Assembly: GCA_037447605.1 (NCBI GenBank)
Contig: CM074808.1
Coordinates: 3,608,310-3,672,309 of the forward strand
Reading direction: 5' to 3'
Source of the DNA: Zygnema circumcarinatum
Taxonomy: Eukaryota; Streptophyta; Zygnematophyceae; Zygnematales; Zygnemataceae
Length of the DNA stretch: 64,000 nt
The translations under genes were made by a program, and so were the position numbers. The notes under the pieces were generated by a model. The model was not told the DNA's origin. It worked only from the letters and a program-made list of their open reading frames with translations, and ran no database searches. How positions within the stretch are numbered: the first letter of the stretch is position 1; each line of letters begins with the position of its first letter. This document shows, one piece after another, positions 12,162-23,600 of this stretch.

Positions 12162-15100
12162 TCATTCCACAACAAGGAGGTTGTTTGCAGAGAGCCCCGA
12201 TCCAACAGTCTCCCAGCCGGGAGCGATTCTCCACTCCCCATCCACGAGGAACTTCAACTCATATCTGCAGAGCACATAAGTGCAAGTTCAAGAAGTCAAG
12301 TACCATCAACATAAGAAGCCAAATGCTGAAGTCAGAACCCAAAAAAAGGCCAACAATGATATGATATGAAGTAAATATTAAAGCGCGTTCGTTGTACCTT
12401 CCAGGCCTAAGTTTCAAAGTGGCAGTGAAGCGCGTATATGTGCCAGTGGATTCTGGAGACATCTGCTCTCCATATAGCCAGTTATCAAAGGACCCCATCA
12501 CCTTCACATCCTGCAAGCATAAAAATATGTGGAGGAGGTAAGTAGAGTCATGTGCTAAGAAACAGGAGAGACGTCATCCTCATCTCTCTCTCTCTCACTC
12601 TCTCTCCCTCGTCCACCCACTCTCTCTCTCTCTCACCAAGAAGCCAGGAAGATCTCTCTGATGAAAAGATGCCCATCAAGGTGGAAACTGGAAGCATTGT
12701 GCATGCAGGTTTGCAGTGAGGTTTGTCTATACAATGGCTGCGTTATCCGGCAAAAAATGTTTGAGTCAAAAGAAGTCAAACCCGGGAATGAAACACAGCC
12801 ATTGCTTTGCTTTTGCACGTCAGTGTATGCGCGCTTCAGCATCTGCAGCCTTTCGAGCTTCAGATTCAACGGCAAGATTGAAACGTGCACCTCTTTTGAG
12901 GTTCAAGTGGAAAATCTTAAAAAAACATGTTAAATATTGGGGGGTGAAAATGATGATGATGATTGTATCACAAATGAATTAAGTAGACATCGTTTTCCTT
13001 TTGGATTAAGTGGGAACACTTCGGAAAACAAGGAATTGTAGAGTCTTTGAGATTGTCAATCTTTAACAGTGTGCAAAGCAATATCGGGGCTTCAACTCTG
13101 CAAGATTTCATCTTTTATGGATGATCTAACGCAGGAAATCAGCTCTTACCTCCGCCATTCCGTACCACTCCACTGCCACATCCCGCAGATACAATGCGTC
13201 CACTCCTGTTGTGTGGCCCTTCATTGTGTTGTGCAATTCTGTCCCAAAATAACCGAAATTACGAAAAGCATGCAATGTTAAATCACGGCGCTTTCCTGCT
13301 TCACATGTTGAGATTCCCAGTCCAATTCTTCATATATAGGCCTTCACAGTCAGATTTGAACTGAAAACTGTGAGAACCAATACAGCAGCAAAAAAAAGGA
13401 CACCTGAAAGGAGTATTTCATTATTTACTATATACTCACATAAGTTTCAAACTAACAGAAATTATGGGCAAAGAAGGCGCCAAAATGCGAGCGCTAAGAG
13501 CTATATTCCATTAACAACGGTGAACCAATCTTCATGTACTGACTTTCTGTCTTATTGAAGGCTTTCCAAGTAGCCATCACATACATGCAGCATGAATGCA
13601 GTAACGTTAGATGCTACAAGAATGAGTTGCATTGAGGCAAATAGAAGGAAAGAATAAGCTTCATCTTCTAAGGTGGTCCGACCCACAAGACATTGTCGAC
13701 AAAACGAAAACTATCAGAACCAGCTTTTCTCGGTATCTTCCAATAAAGACTTTCTTCTCATCTCCAACAAAATGATTGGGGGATGAGAGGCCAAAAAAAC
13801 TCACCCTCCAGCTTAAAGGCCATATGGGAGTACACAAATCTTCCGTTTATTTTCATCGTAGAAGCTTTGGATCCCTGCATAGCCACATCCTTTGCTAAAG
13901 CAGCTAACGCCTGAAAAACCCCAAATGCCCTTAATTTTTCTTAGTAATAGCCCCTCTCCCATTTTCGGAAAGCCAACTTCCACTTCCCTCCCTCCCCCCC
14001 CCCCTCTCTCCCCCCCCCCCCCCCGCTCCGACAGACTCTCTCTCCCTTTCTCGCTTCTCACCTTCAACTCTGCTTCCATGGAAGCGAGCTCTGACTTGTA
14101 AGTATTCAAAGCCTCTTCTCTCTGTTGAAGCTGCACACCTCCCCCAGACACACAAGGTTGGTTCTTGAGTCAGTTCCGTTTCCCGAAACAGCAATTGCAG
14201 ACAGTTGAAAGATCAGCCCAAAATCTGGAACTTCAATCTAAAAAAAAATCAGCCTAAAATCAGCCTTTCCAACTTTTTGCCACAAAATTTGAGCGATAAT
14301 TTGAGAATTTCGGAAACTGTACAGACCTCGCGTTGGAGGTGGCGGTTATATGCGTTCGCCTCACTGAGCTTCGTATTCAGTCTCCTTCTCAAAGCTATTA
14401 ACTGCATATCAAGGTGCAGGAGAAAGAGTAAGCAGACTGCGGTAGACAGAGAGTGAGAGAGAGAGTGAGAGTGAGAGGGGAGGTAGGTCGGAAACAGACA
14501 AACTTGCGTCAATTCGGCACAACGTTCACATTTGTGGCACACTTTGCAGATGCTTAAATCCTCCAAATAGAAATGATGAGCCTTGACCCATCTCGCATGC
14601 AGAAGACATACTTCTTTCGGATGCACAATACCGCCAACTTTACAATATTGACTTGTGCCTCTGCTCCAGTGAGCAGGGGAACAGATTCACAAGTTTATTC
14701 ACACTATTCTACATGCTATTTCAGAATCATTTTTTGGATATGCAACGAAAGCGAGATGATCCCGAGGATACTCTTGGAAGCTTCCTCGTCACCACCGCTT
14801 GATTCCAAGTTTTGATAACCACATTACATCGTCTTCAAAGCAAAAAAACTCTCCTTTCCATGTCTTCTCTCCTCTCCTCCATCCCTCTATCCTTCCCGCC
14901 TTCCCTCCCTCCTCCCTTCCTACAGTTTGGAAGCAGCACAAACGCACCTCCGTTTGATCAACTAATACTGGAGCCGCTTTCACATCATCTGTGGACTGAG
15001 CAGTCCCATTTGATCTCCATCCTGAAGCAGCATCAGCAACCGCAATCCTCTGCACGGACCGGCTCGCCGAATTCGAGGATGCTGCACTCCCCAACTGAAT

Positions 15101-15814
15101 ATCATTAACGGTATTTTTTGCAGCCATAATCCCTGAACCTTTGCTGCTGGAATTTTGCTGCAGTCTGTCAGAGACAGGAGATGCTACCGACTTCTCTCCT
15201 AGACTTGCAACCATGGCTGAAAGGGAGGCTATATCTGAAGTAGACGGAAGTTTGCTAGGTTCATTTTCCAACCGATTCAGGAGCTCTGTCAACAAAGACA
15301 GTTCTGCCGGCCTGCTTTCAACTTTTGTTAAGAAGTTCGCCTTCTCCAAAAGCTCTCGCACGAAATCCTCCTCACCTGTTGGGGGTCTTATCCCCTTCTC
15401 AGACACTCCTGCTTTGATTTCTGCATTCCCGTCACTCACTCTATCCACTGGCACAGCTCCGCCCCCTGACTTATTCGCGCCTGCGTTATTACTAAACTTC
15501 TCTACAGACGGCATTTCCGCCTCAATTCCGGGTGAAGATTTCACCCGACAGCAGAACCCGGACCTTCTACGCTCCTGGAATTTCACTGCCTTTGTTCCCA
15601 ATGTAGTCATTGAGGACTCGTTCAACCATTTACTCCTCAATTTCGGAGTCAAAGTTTTGCTGGCACTGTGACTGCTATCGCCACTTAGAACTAAATCGGA
15701 CTGCACTTTCAAGGAAGCCGTCCATTTTCCAAGTATTGCTGGATCTCCAAAGCTTGACAATGACATCTGGGTTCCCCTGACGCTGTTAGCCATGAAAGGG
15801 CCCGCGCTCGCCAT
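12162..15814 (-). CDS. Plastid coiled-coil CBM48 protein, PTST2/FLO6-like (starch granule formation)
   Basis: Seven exons (15814-14948, 14401-14327, 14130-14062, 13910-13805, 13238-13150, 12510-12398, 12264-12162) join in phase to 473 aa. The first about 290 residues are Ser-rich and low-complexity, consistent with a transit peptide and linker. Residues about 290-340 form a coiled coil (LIALRRRLNTKLSEANAYN, then LASMEAELK). The C-terminus is a CBM48/AMPK-type glucan-binding domain: VEWYGMAEDVKVMGSFDNW, LRPGRYELKFLVDGEW and finally NNLLVVE. The layout, coiled coil then C-terminal CBM48, is that of PROTEIN TARGETING TO STARCH proteins, which scaffold starch synthases and granule initiation in plastids. 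The ATG at 15814 was chosen because an intron acceptor sits just upstream (5' UTR intron). The exact PTST subfamily is inferred. Confidence 0.88.
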
Positions 15815-17749
15815 TACGTCACGGAGCAGCAAAAACTGCAAGCAAACAAAGGATTCGTTAACCTTCCTTCTGCAAAAACCAGCTTTCAACAAAAGACTTT
15901 ATAAAGGACAGCACCACTGACGCTCGCGAGAGCAATAAAACAGGAGCTCTCAGCTGACACATGCGAACTGATGAATAAACTGAGAGGTCGGGAAAAGAAT
16001 TGAAAGTAGGTAAAGGAAACGACTATCGTCGGAGACACTTCCTCACATATACCGACCCATGTAACGACGTTATGCGAACCTTCTCACGACCTACTCCTTA
16101 TACTACTGTTTTTTTGCACTGCAACAAAGGGAGAGAGCGTGCGAACGAGAGAAGAGAGAGAGAGAGAGATACTTACTGCAATACACTTTCTACAGATCGA
16201 ATAGCTACGTCTCCTTTGGCTTACACCTTGAACAACATCCTCCAGCCATACCAAGAGCTTATTTGCTTGTGGAGTTCACTGTCATTCCTCCTCCTCTCCT
16301 TCTTCCTCCCTTCATGCCGATCGCATCCACCATCCTTGGCACAACCTTCCGCACCCTTTCGTCCACCATGCCCTCTTTCATTACCACCAAACCCTAATCC
16401 TCTCTCTCCCTCTCCCTCCCCCTCCCCCTCCGACCTCTCCACCTCTCCCCCTATTCCCCCTTTCCCCTCTCCCCCTCTTTCTCTCTCTCTCCTCCCCCGC
16501 ACCTTCCTCAAGTACGACGCCAAAGGGCATATCTGCGAGTCAAGGGGCAGTAGCACCCTGATAAGTGACAGCCAATCACGGAGTGCCACGTTGGCACAAT
16601 GATGCGACGTGACAGGCTGCGATTGGTCCAGTCTCGGCCCGAGCCCTTCGATGACGCCTCGCGGATCGCTGCTTGTGGTCGAGCGCAGCCTGGCGGGATC
16701 GGCCGGATCCAACGGCTCTCTTTCGCTCACGTGGCGCACTCCTGGCCCTTTCGTCGCCGTAAGATTTGGAAGGATCGTCGGTTGAGATTTAACCACGTGG
16801 CGGATCTAACGGTCGATTCTGTTTCAAGTGTGAATGAATCTGAGGTTTCGTCGACGTGCCAGAGCGCGCCAAAAGGTCGGCACGCGCGGGTGTTCGCACT
16901 AAAACCGGGACTTTGCCTGATATCACGCTGGAAAGGGAGATTGGGCATAGGCAATTCCATTCGTTAAATGAACTTCAATTTCTTCTTCAATTTTCATAAT
17001 ATTGTAATTGAAGACGTTCCAGGGTTGTGCAAGATTTCAAACAAGATAAAGCTTTCTGTCAGAAAACGAGAAGAAAAATGGGATTGTTTACGTAACGCGC
17101 TTGACTGTCTTATGTACAAAAACTTGCAGGAATGGAAGCAGTCCTATGAGAACAACATGCTGACGGAGTTCCTCCTTTGAAGTCCCGCGGTGTCAATACA
17201 TGTCATCAGGCATGAAGGGGACGAAGCCCTTAGGAAAACTAAAACCTCTTTGTACCAAAAACTTTCACTATGTGCCGAAATCTCTCTCCTCAGCGGACAC
17301 GCGAGCCGCAAAAAGTGTCCGCAAAAAATGTCAGATGGAGGTACGGGGAAATTAAAAAGGGCGCGATGGAAATTTGAATTTGCGACATTGAGAAGCGTGT
17401 TCAGGGCAGCTTGGGTCGAATGAGTAAATGAATGACGGGGCCGACGAGGGGCACGGCCGCCAGTGGGACCCACCACGTGTCCCTTCCTTCCCTGCATTGT
17501 AACCATAGGACGCTTCAACGTTAGGGCTAGCAAAATGGTAGGGTTCGGATGGAGTTAGGGTTAGCTTGGGATTAGGATTAGGGTAGGGTTATTAGGTGTT
17601 GCTGAATGGTTGCTCCTTCTGATGAAGAACGAAACGGATAAGGAAATACTTTTCCTTATCCGTTTTTAGGGTTTTTAGGGTTTTGAGCAAAGGCCACAAA
17701 ATGTATGTGAATAGGCACTTGCAAACAGGAAATGTGAAAGAAGGGAACT
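15815..17749. promoter_or_regulatory. Promoter region of the CBM48 gene and 3' flank of the plastid protein gene
   Basis: This region includes the 5' UTR exon and intron of the CBM48 gene (acceptor near 15840). There are C/T-rich tracts at 16280-16500, an AAACCCTAA telo-box-like word near 16390, and G-boxes CACGTG at 16728-16733 and 16795-16800. 17515-17690 has scattered TTAGGG/TTTAGGG-like words. No further gene was recognised. Confidence 0.45.
17635..17662. repeat. Perfect 12-bp hairpin
   Basis: CGGATAAGGAAA, a TACT loop, then TTTCCTTATCCG: a perfect inverted repeat about 85 bp downstream of the stop codon of the plastid membrane protein gene (which reads leftward from 17750). Confidence 0.85.
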
Positions 17750-19453
17750 TCACCATTCACGAGCAGTCATGTCGTTGTAAAGCCAAAAAGGCGCCATCCC
17801 ACACAAAATAAGAAAATCTATTGACGTAATGTGAATCTGTACAACGCAAACAGATGCAACAAGCCATGATGAGAACACAAATCTTTGGTCGAATCAACGA
17901 TTTCCCCGAAAAGCCCCTCTGCATCCTGGAGCTTAACATCAGTGTCTTGAAAAATGCGTTTGTTGCAGGAAGTGAGTTATTTCCACCTTTTCTACAGGAG
18001 GAGTTTTTTTCTTACAAATTGGCTTTCGCGGAAATATTGAAGAAATTCAACCCACGCCTCCTCTCCAGCGAAAGCTGCATTTCCAATAAGGGTCACAGTT
18101 CCTACAGCTGCCACCTGCAGCTCCTCCATACATCTTCTTCAAGTCTTTACATAGTCGTTAATCTCAACCAGCAAGCAGTACATCGAACAAGGTCAGATGC
18201 GAGAAAGAGCGAACATTGATTAACTTATTAACTTTCCCTTTGTTTTAGGGAACAATCAGTGAAAAATGGCTGTTGATCACTTACCACTGCAGTGATTTTT
18301 GACTCAAATATTCGCAAAGGCCAACTCTGCTTCTCTTCTTCCGAAGGCAATTCAGGCGGTCCCTCTCCCCTCCAAAGCGCAAAATATGGCAATAAAGCAA
18401 AAGCTCCGATAAAGGCTGATGCGAGTGAGAAAGGCCAGATAGGAGGGCCCTTAGAACTGGCAAACCCCATTGGTACCCCAAATGCACCCACCCATTAAAA
18501 ATTGCGGGCGGAAGCGGGAGAGGGCGAGGGACAGGAAGAGAGGGAGAGGGAGAGGGAGAGGGAGAGGGAGAGGGAGAGGGAGAGTGTTATTTTTTATGGG
18601 TGGGGTAAAGTCCTGACCTTCTTGCGGTTGGAATAAGAAGCATGGCATATACTAGAGGCCAGACGCCCATTAAATTCCACAAAGATACGAGGACGGGGTT
18701 CATAGCGAACCCGTCATCGGCGCGCAAAAAAAGTAACTTCTGAATAAAATATTGATCGCGAAACTGCATTCAAAAACACGGAACCAAACAAAAGCAGAAT
18801 ATTTTATACATTTTTGGGTGAAAAGGGAAGGCAATAAGGGAAGGGTCGAGGAATGAGAGCAAATGTACTTACAAAGCCTTTTCAAAACATGTTTACTGAC
18901 AACGAAATCGCGACCGACAGATTTCTTGACCACTCCAAATCTTCCCATTAAGAACAGTTTCAAAAAATTGCCTTCAGATAAATGTCAATATTTCCGCACA
19001 ACCACTTTACCGCCTCGAATTCGATTTGAATAACTCTAAACAGGAAAATGCGCGTCTACAAACGTCCCAATTCAAACTCACCGGAGTCTGCGAAGGTGCC
19101 AATGTGAATGCATAAGCTCCAAACCCTAACCAGAGCAACCCTAATCCGATGCTTGCGATTACAGCCGTCGGATCCCCTCCGGAGCCTCCCTCGCCGTCGG
19201 ATTGCCCATCCCCCACTGCCTTCGCGCGAACCGAAAGCCTGGCTTCCTTGGAAACCCTAAAATATCCGTCCAGCTGACCGTAGAGAGGCTCTGCCACGTG
19301 GCCTAACCTCGTGCGAGCCCGCAGGAGAGCCGAAGATGTGGGCGAGCTATGGCGGGAAGAGGGGAGAACGGAGGAGCGGATGCGTGGCACCCTCTGCAAG
19401 GAGCAGGGGAAGGGTGGAGAGAGAAGAATAGATGAGCACGAGGAGGCAGCCAT
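17750..19453 (-). CDS. Conserved plastid multi-pass membrane protein of unknown function
   Basis: Five exons (19453-19082, 18739-18618, 18456-18285, 18114-18016, 17836-17750) join in phase to 283 aa. The N-terminus (MAASSCSSILLSPPFPCSLQ, then Arg/Ser-rich) is a typical chloroplast transit peptide. Hydrophobic segments follow: IGLGLLWLGFGAYAFTL, LVSLWNLMGVWPLVYAMLLI, FSLASAFIGAFALLPYFALW, and a last one in the C-terminal IDFLILCGMAPFWLYNDM. The motifs EFLQYFRESQFIHITSIDF and FWLYNDMTAREW look like a conserved plant/algal plastid membrane family that I cannot name. I infer a thylakoid or envelope location. The third exon uses the acceptor at 18457-18459, because an earlier open frame has no AG in front of it. 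Confidence 0.82.
18527..18585. repeat. GGGAGA hexanucleotide microsatellite
   Basis: About ten GGGAGA units lie in intron 2 of the plastid membrane protein gene. They read as a pyrimidine tract in the transcript, upstream of the exon 3 acceptor. Confidence 0.9.
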
Positions 19454-20299
19454 GGCGGCAGCTATGGTCAGGGGAATGGCGGAGAGGCCGCCACGTGGCC
19501 GAGGGAAGGAAGAAGGGCGGAGAGGGAGGAAAGTGGAGGGGGAGGGTGGCTGCGCATGGAACGGGAGTCACATGTGAGCGTCGCAGTTGAACTGTGGAAA
19601 TCTAACGGGGTGATTTTTATGCAACATAGAAACTAGAAATTGCAGAAAAACCAGTTTAACTAATTGAGAACATAGAACTTGTGGTCCCAGGGCCTAGAGG
19701 TGCTTTGTAAGCGGTTGGTTCCTCGTGGTTCCCCTTGTTGTTGCTGTTGTCCATGTTGAACATTTCATGGCATCGCTATCGTGAGATCGATGCAAATTTC
19801 TCTAGATACAATGTACAACGGCATGAATGCGTGAATGTTGGACATGCATGATGGGGCTCTGCGCAAGAATGCCACACTGTCTCGGGGCTGAGCTCGCCAT
19901 GTACTCCTTTCCATCAGTTGCATTCCGTTGGTTGTAAAAATAGCAGAACTTGACATTAAGAAGGGATCCAAGGCAGGGAACTGAACTGATTCTTTCAAAT
20001 CTTCACGAGTTTTTATAGCCTCTATCAAACAACACCATGCGCCAGCCAGTGCTAAAGAGAAATTTCAGATTAAAGAGAACTGAAAGAGTACAAACACGAA
20101 AAACTGGACATGGGTCATCTGTTATCAAACTTGTTAAGGCAACAAGTTTATCACAATGTAAACTATCTCACTTCAAGAAAACCCACAAACGAACTTGCTA
20201 ACCGCTCTAGAGACTAGTATAGTCACTCAGCTTGTGTGTGTGCGTTTGAGTGAGTGAGTGAGTGAGAGAGAGAAAGAGCGAGAGAGGACTACGAGGACT
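19454..20299. other. Intergenic region between two minus-strand genes
   Basis: This stretch is the 5' flank of the plastid membrane protein gene and the 3' flank of the leftward CEMIP-like gene. A GTGA/GAGA tract at 20245-20285 abuts the latter's stop codon. No gene was recognised. Confidence 0.5.
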
Positions 20300-20522
20300 C
20301 TATGCCCGATACAATGTGGCCGTGGGGCAGCCCGCCCCCGAGGCCGTGAGCCACATGTCGAAGCGCGTGTTCCACGACCAGATGACGTGCGCGTGCACTT
20401 CCACCGCGACCGTGTTCACTCCGCTCACGAGCTTCGCCCCGCTTATGTCCAACGACACCGGCGTGTACTCGGGAGTCGTCCAGTCATGGCCATCGCCGTA
20501 CGCCTGCATGCATGTGCCATAA

Positions 20523-20605
<83 letters not shown>

Positions 20606-23600
20606 GCAGAAGCAGCAGCAGCAGCAGCAGCAGCATCATCATCATCATCATCATGAACAACAACAACATCACGTCCGTTAGATGGACTCCACATCCACAT
20701 GCTCGCACTAACAAGGCATGTTCAAAACAAAGTTACAAAGTTAAGTAGTGATAGTGAAAGCAGTCCGAGCTGTCCGAGTCAACCCATGAAGCTTTAAGAC
20801 TTGAAGAGCTTGACCGTGCGAGGGAACTTACAGGAGTTTGAGCATTGATGGGTCCGCTTGGCAGGTTATTGCGGTAAATCTCGTTTCCGTTAATGTAGAC
20901 AACCACACCGTCGTTGATCATTATGCCAAAGTCGAGAGTTTTCATGCATGATAGTTTGGTGAAGCCGAACGTCGTCTTGAAGTACCAAGTGAGACTCCTC
21001 TGCAGACCGACAGGCAGACCCTTTGAGTGAGGAAGGAGCCCCGCGATAGAGATACCAAAAGCAAGTCTAAATGTCGGAGCCATTCAAAGGGAGGCAAGGA
21101 CGTGTTGACCAGTAGAGGAGCTTACCATGTCGTTGGAAGTCCTTATGGGAGTGTCGCTTGGCGTGCCGCCATAGCCGAACACTCCATAGCCCATCTTCCA
21201 TCCTTGGGTGCTTGGATCCTTAGACCACACCGAGCCCAAGTCGTCCCCGTTGTCGTTGAAGTACCATTGCGACTTGGAAGGAAGAATGCCACACTTTCTG
21301 CACCATCATTGTTTTTAGGGAAATGCATCAGCTTCCACCTAAAGCAAGCAAAAGGAGGAGACAATGGCCATTTCCCGACTCATCGCGACCCTTCTCTCCC
21401 TCTCACTCTCTCACACGAACACACATTTGATTGCTGTCCTTTGTCACTATCGATTGGCACAAGTTTGAAAAACGAGCTATCGCTATGTAAATATCCAAAC
21501 AAAAACTTGGAGTATGTGCACCCACAAGCTCGAGCAGGAGGGGGCCCCCGCCGTAGAAGTAAAAACTGTCGATGTTAGCACGCTCCCACCAAGTTCAACC
21601 TTTAGGAACGTGGCCCGGCCTTGGCTGCAAATGTATGATGTCTGAATTGAATTCGCAGGGGAGATCGACGATCCCGCACAAGGCCTGGTAAGAGCACAGA
21701 AACCACAAGTTCAAAGGCGTCAATTGCCCATCCACCCATTGACATTGCGAGGCTCATGAAAATTTAATCAGCAATTGCAATCTTAGAACTAATTTCTTGG
21801 GGAAGTTACTTGTCCAACTTGTACTTACTTCCATGCCGCTCCGCTTGCAACCCATTGCCCGTTCGCTGGGAGGCCGAGCTGAACGATGACGGAGCCGGTG
21901 CAGCCTTCAGGGTCGCCATACATCATTGTGAGAGAGGACGGAGGGGGGTCTATGGTTACACTGTAGGGTGATCCCGCCAGGAGGTTGAGGAAGATGCCCG
22001 ATCTGGAACTCGACACAAATTGGAACGATTTTCCGTCCTGGAATTCATCGAGAGGGGTTTGGCATTAATACTGGAAACAGTGAATGGCTTCAGAATTCAG
22101 TAAAAACCAGAGCCAGAGCGCTTGTATTACTGGTTATTGACTTAGCAAAAAAAGATGACAAAGCATCAATAGAAAGGAGGGATTTTCGGAAACATGATAG
22201 GAAACATGATATTGATACAAACGAGACCCCAATCTGAAAGAGAAATCAGCTGTGGAAAGTGACATTGTGGGGAGAAGGAGCGAACCTGCAGACGAGTAAC
22301 TGTGAATGTGGGGCTGTCGTTCAATCCTGACAATCCAAAGTAAACTGATCGATAGCAGGTCCCAGGGCAGGCGTATGCGTAGTCACCATTCATAGCCTGA
22401 ATGAATAGCAAACCTGTTCGTAAGAAAAAGGAATAAAATACGAAACAAAATATAACAAGATGCGCATTCACACCATGAGAAAAATCAGGGTTTTATGGAC
22501 AAACTTACCGTGCATGCGTTTGCATTCGCCGGCAACAATGCCGGCGTGTTAGCAACCGCATATCCGCCTCCTCCCCCGACAAGAGTCCCGTCCTCATCTT
22601 TGAAGACGTACATGCTCGCGATTGGCCCTGCGTCGGCCGCGGTCTCAAAGCCGAGAATCGCTTGAAGGCGAGGAGTCATGTATAGGCGCGGACTGTCATC
22701 CACAAAGCGGAGCTGCTTGCTGCTGTGGCTCGCCAGAAAAACCATGCCCTGGGTTTTCCCGTTACCTGTTTTCAAGGTTCAGGGTTTCAGGTTTAGTTTA
22801 AAGTTTATGTTTAGGGACAAGCTCTGGAACTGTCCACTTGCTATTGGAGGGGAGGGGGAGGGGGAGGGGGAGGGGGAGGGGGAGGGGGAGGGGGAGGGGG
22901 AGGGGGAGGGGGAGGGGGAGGGGGAGGGGGAGGGGGAGGGGGAGGGGGAGGGGGAGGGGGAGGGGATGGGGAGGGGGTGGGGTTTGAAACAATCTGGAAA
23001 TTTTGATTCAAAAAAGATTCATGGAAAAGAGGAAAGGCACAACATAAGCTCACATAACACTGACGAATTCAACCCCGCCCCTTTTTTTTATTTTTTTATT
23101 TTTTATGGAAGCTTTTTAAGATACTTTGCATGAAATATTCACCTGTGATAGCGGCGGCGACGCGGCATTGGTTGTTGAAATTTCCAAAAGTGACATTTGT
23201 GACATGTTGGGGGAGAGGAGGACCCCTCGAATGCCCGTCTCGAGTGAGTCCATTTGAAGGAAAGATGCTCTGATCAATTAGAATTCCAAATTGGGGATAC
23301 GACCGCTTAGTTTGACCTGCTCCGGTCGATCTTGCTTGCGCTACATCGACCGGAAATTGGCAGCCGCTGATTGGTTTGCAGTTGGCATATTCGTTCCCGT
23401 ATTCGCTGCACCCGCTGGGATTGCCTATGTTGGCAGTTTCACCCAAAATGATGGAGTTTTGGACCTGTTCGGGGGAAAGCCACACCAAGAGGGGAGGGAG
23501 GGAGGGAGGGAGGGAGGGAGGGAGAGAAAGGGGTAGAAAGTGAGTTAGAGAAAAAAGAATGAGGCGGTCTCGGGGTTAGTCTGTTCAGGGAGGGAAGAAG

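Noticed and set aside
12633-12933. Possible extra exon between the CBM48 exons (85-90 codon frames on both strands)
   Set aside because: Joining 13150 directly to 12510 is in phase and gives the expected continuous CBM48 sequence, so this stretch is intron.
18457-18491. Extended 5' part of exon 3 of the plastid membrane protein (reading VGAFGVPMGFA)
   Set aside because: There is no AG acceptor in front of it. The acceptor at 18457-18459 joins in phase and gives a better hydrophobic-segment layout.
22798-23053. Pro-Leu or poly-Pro open frames
   Set aside because: They come from GGGGGA repeat units in an intron, not from a proline-rich protein.
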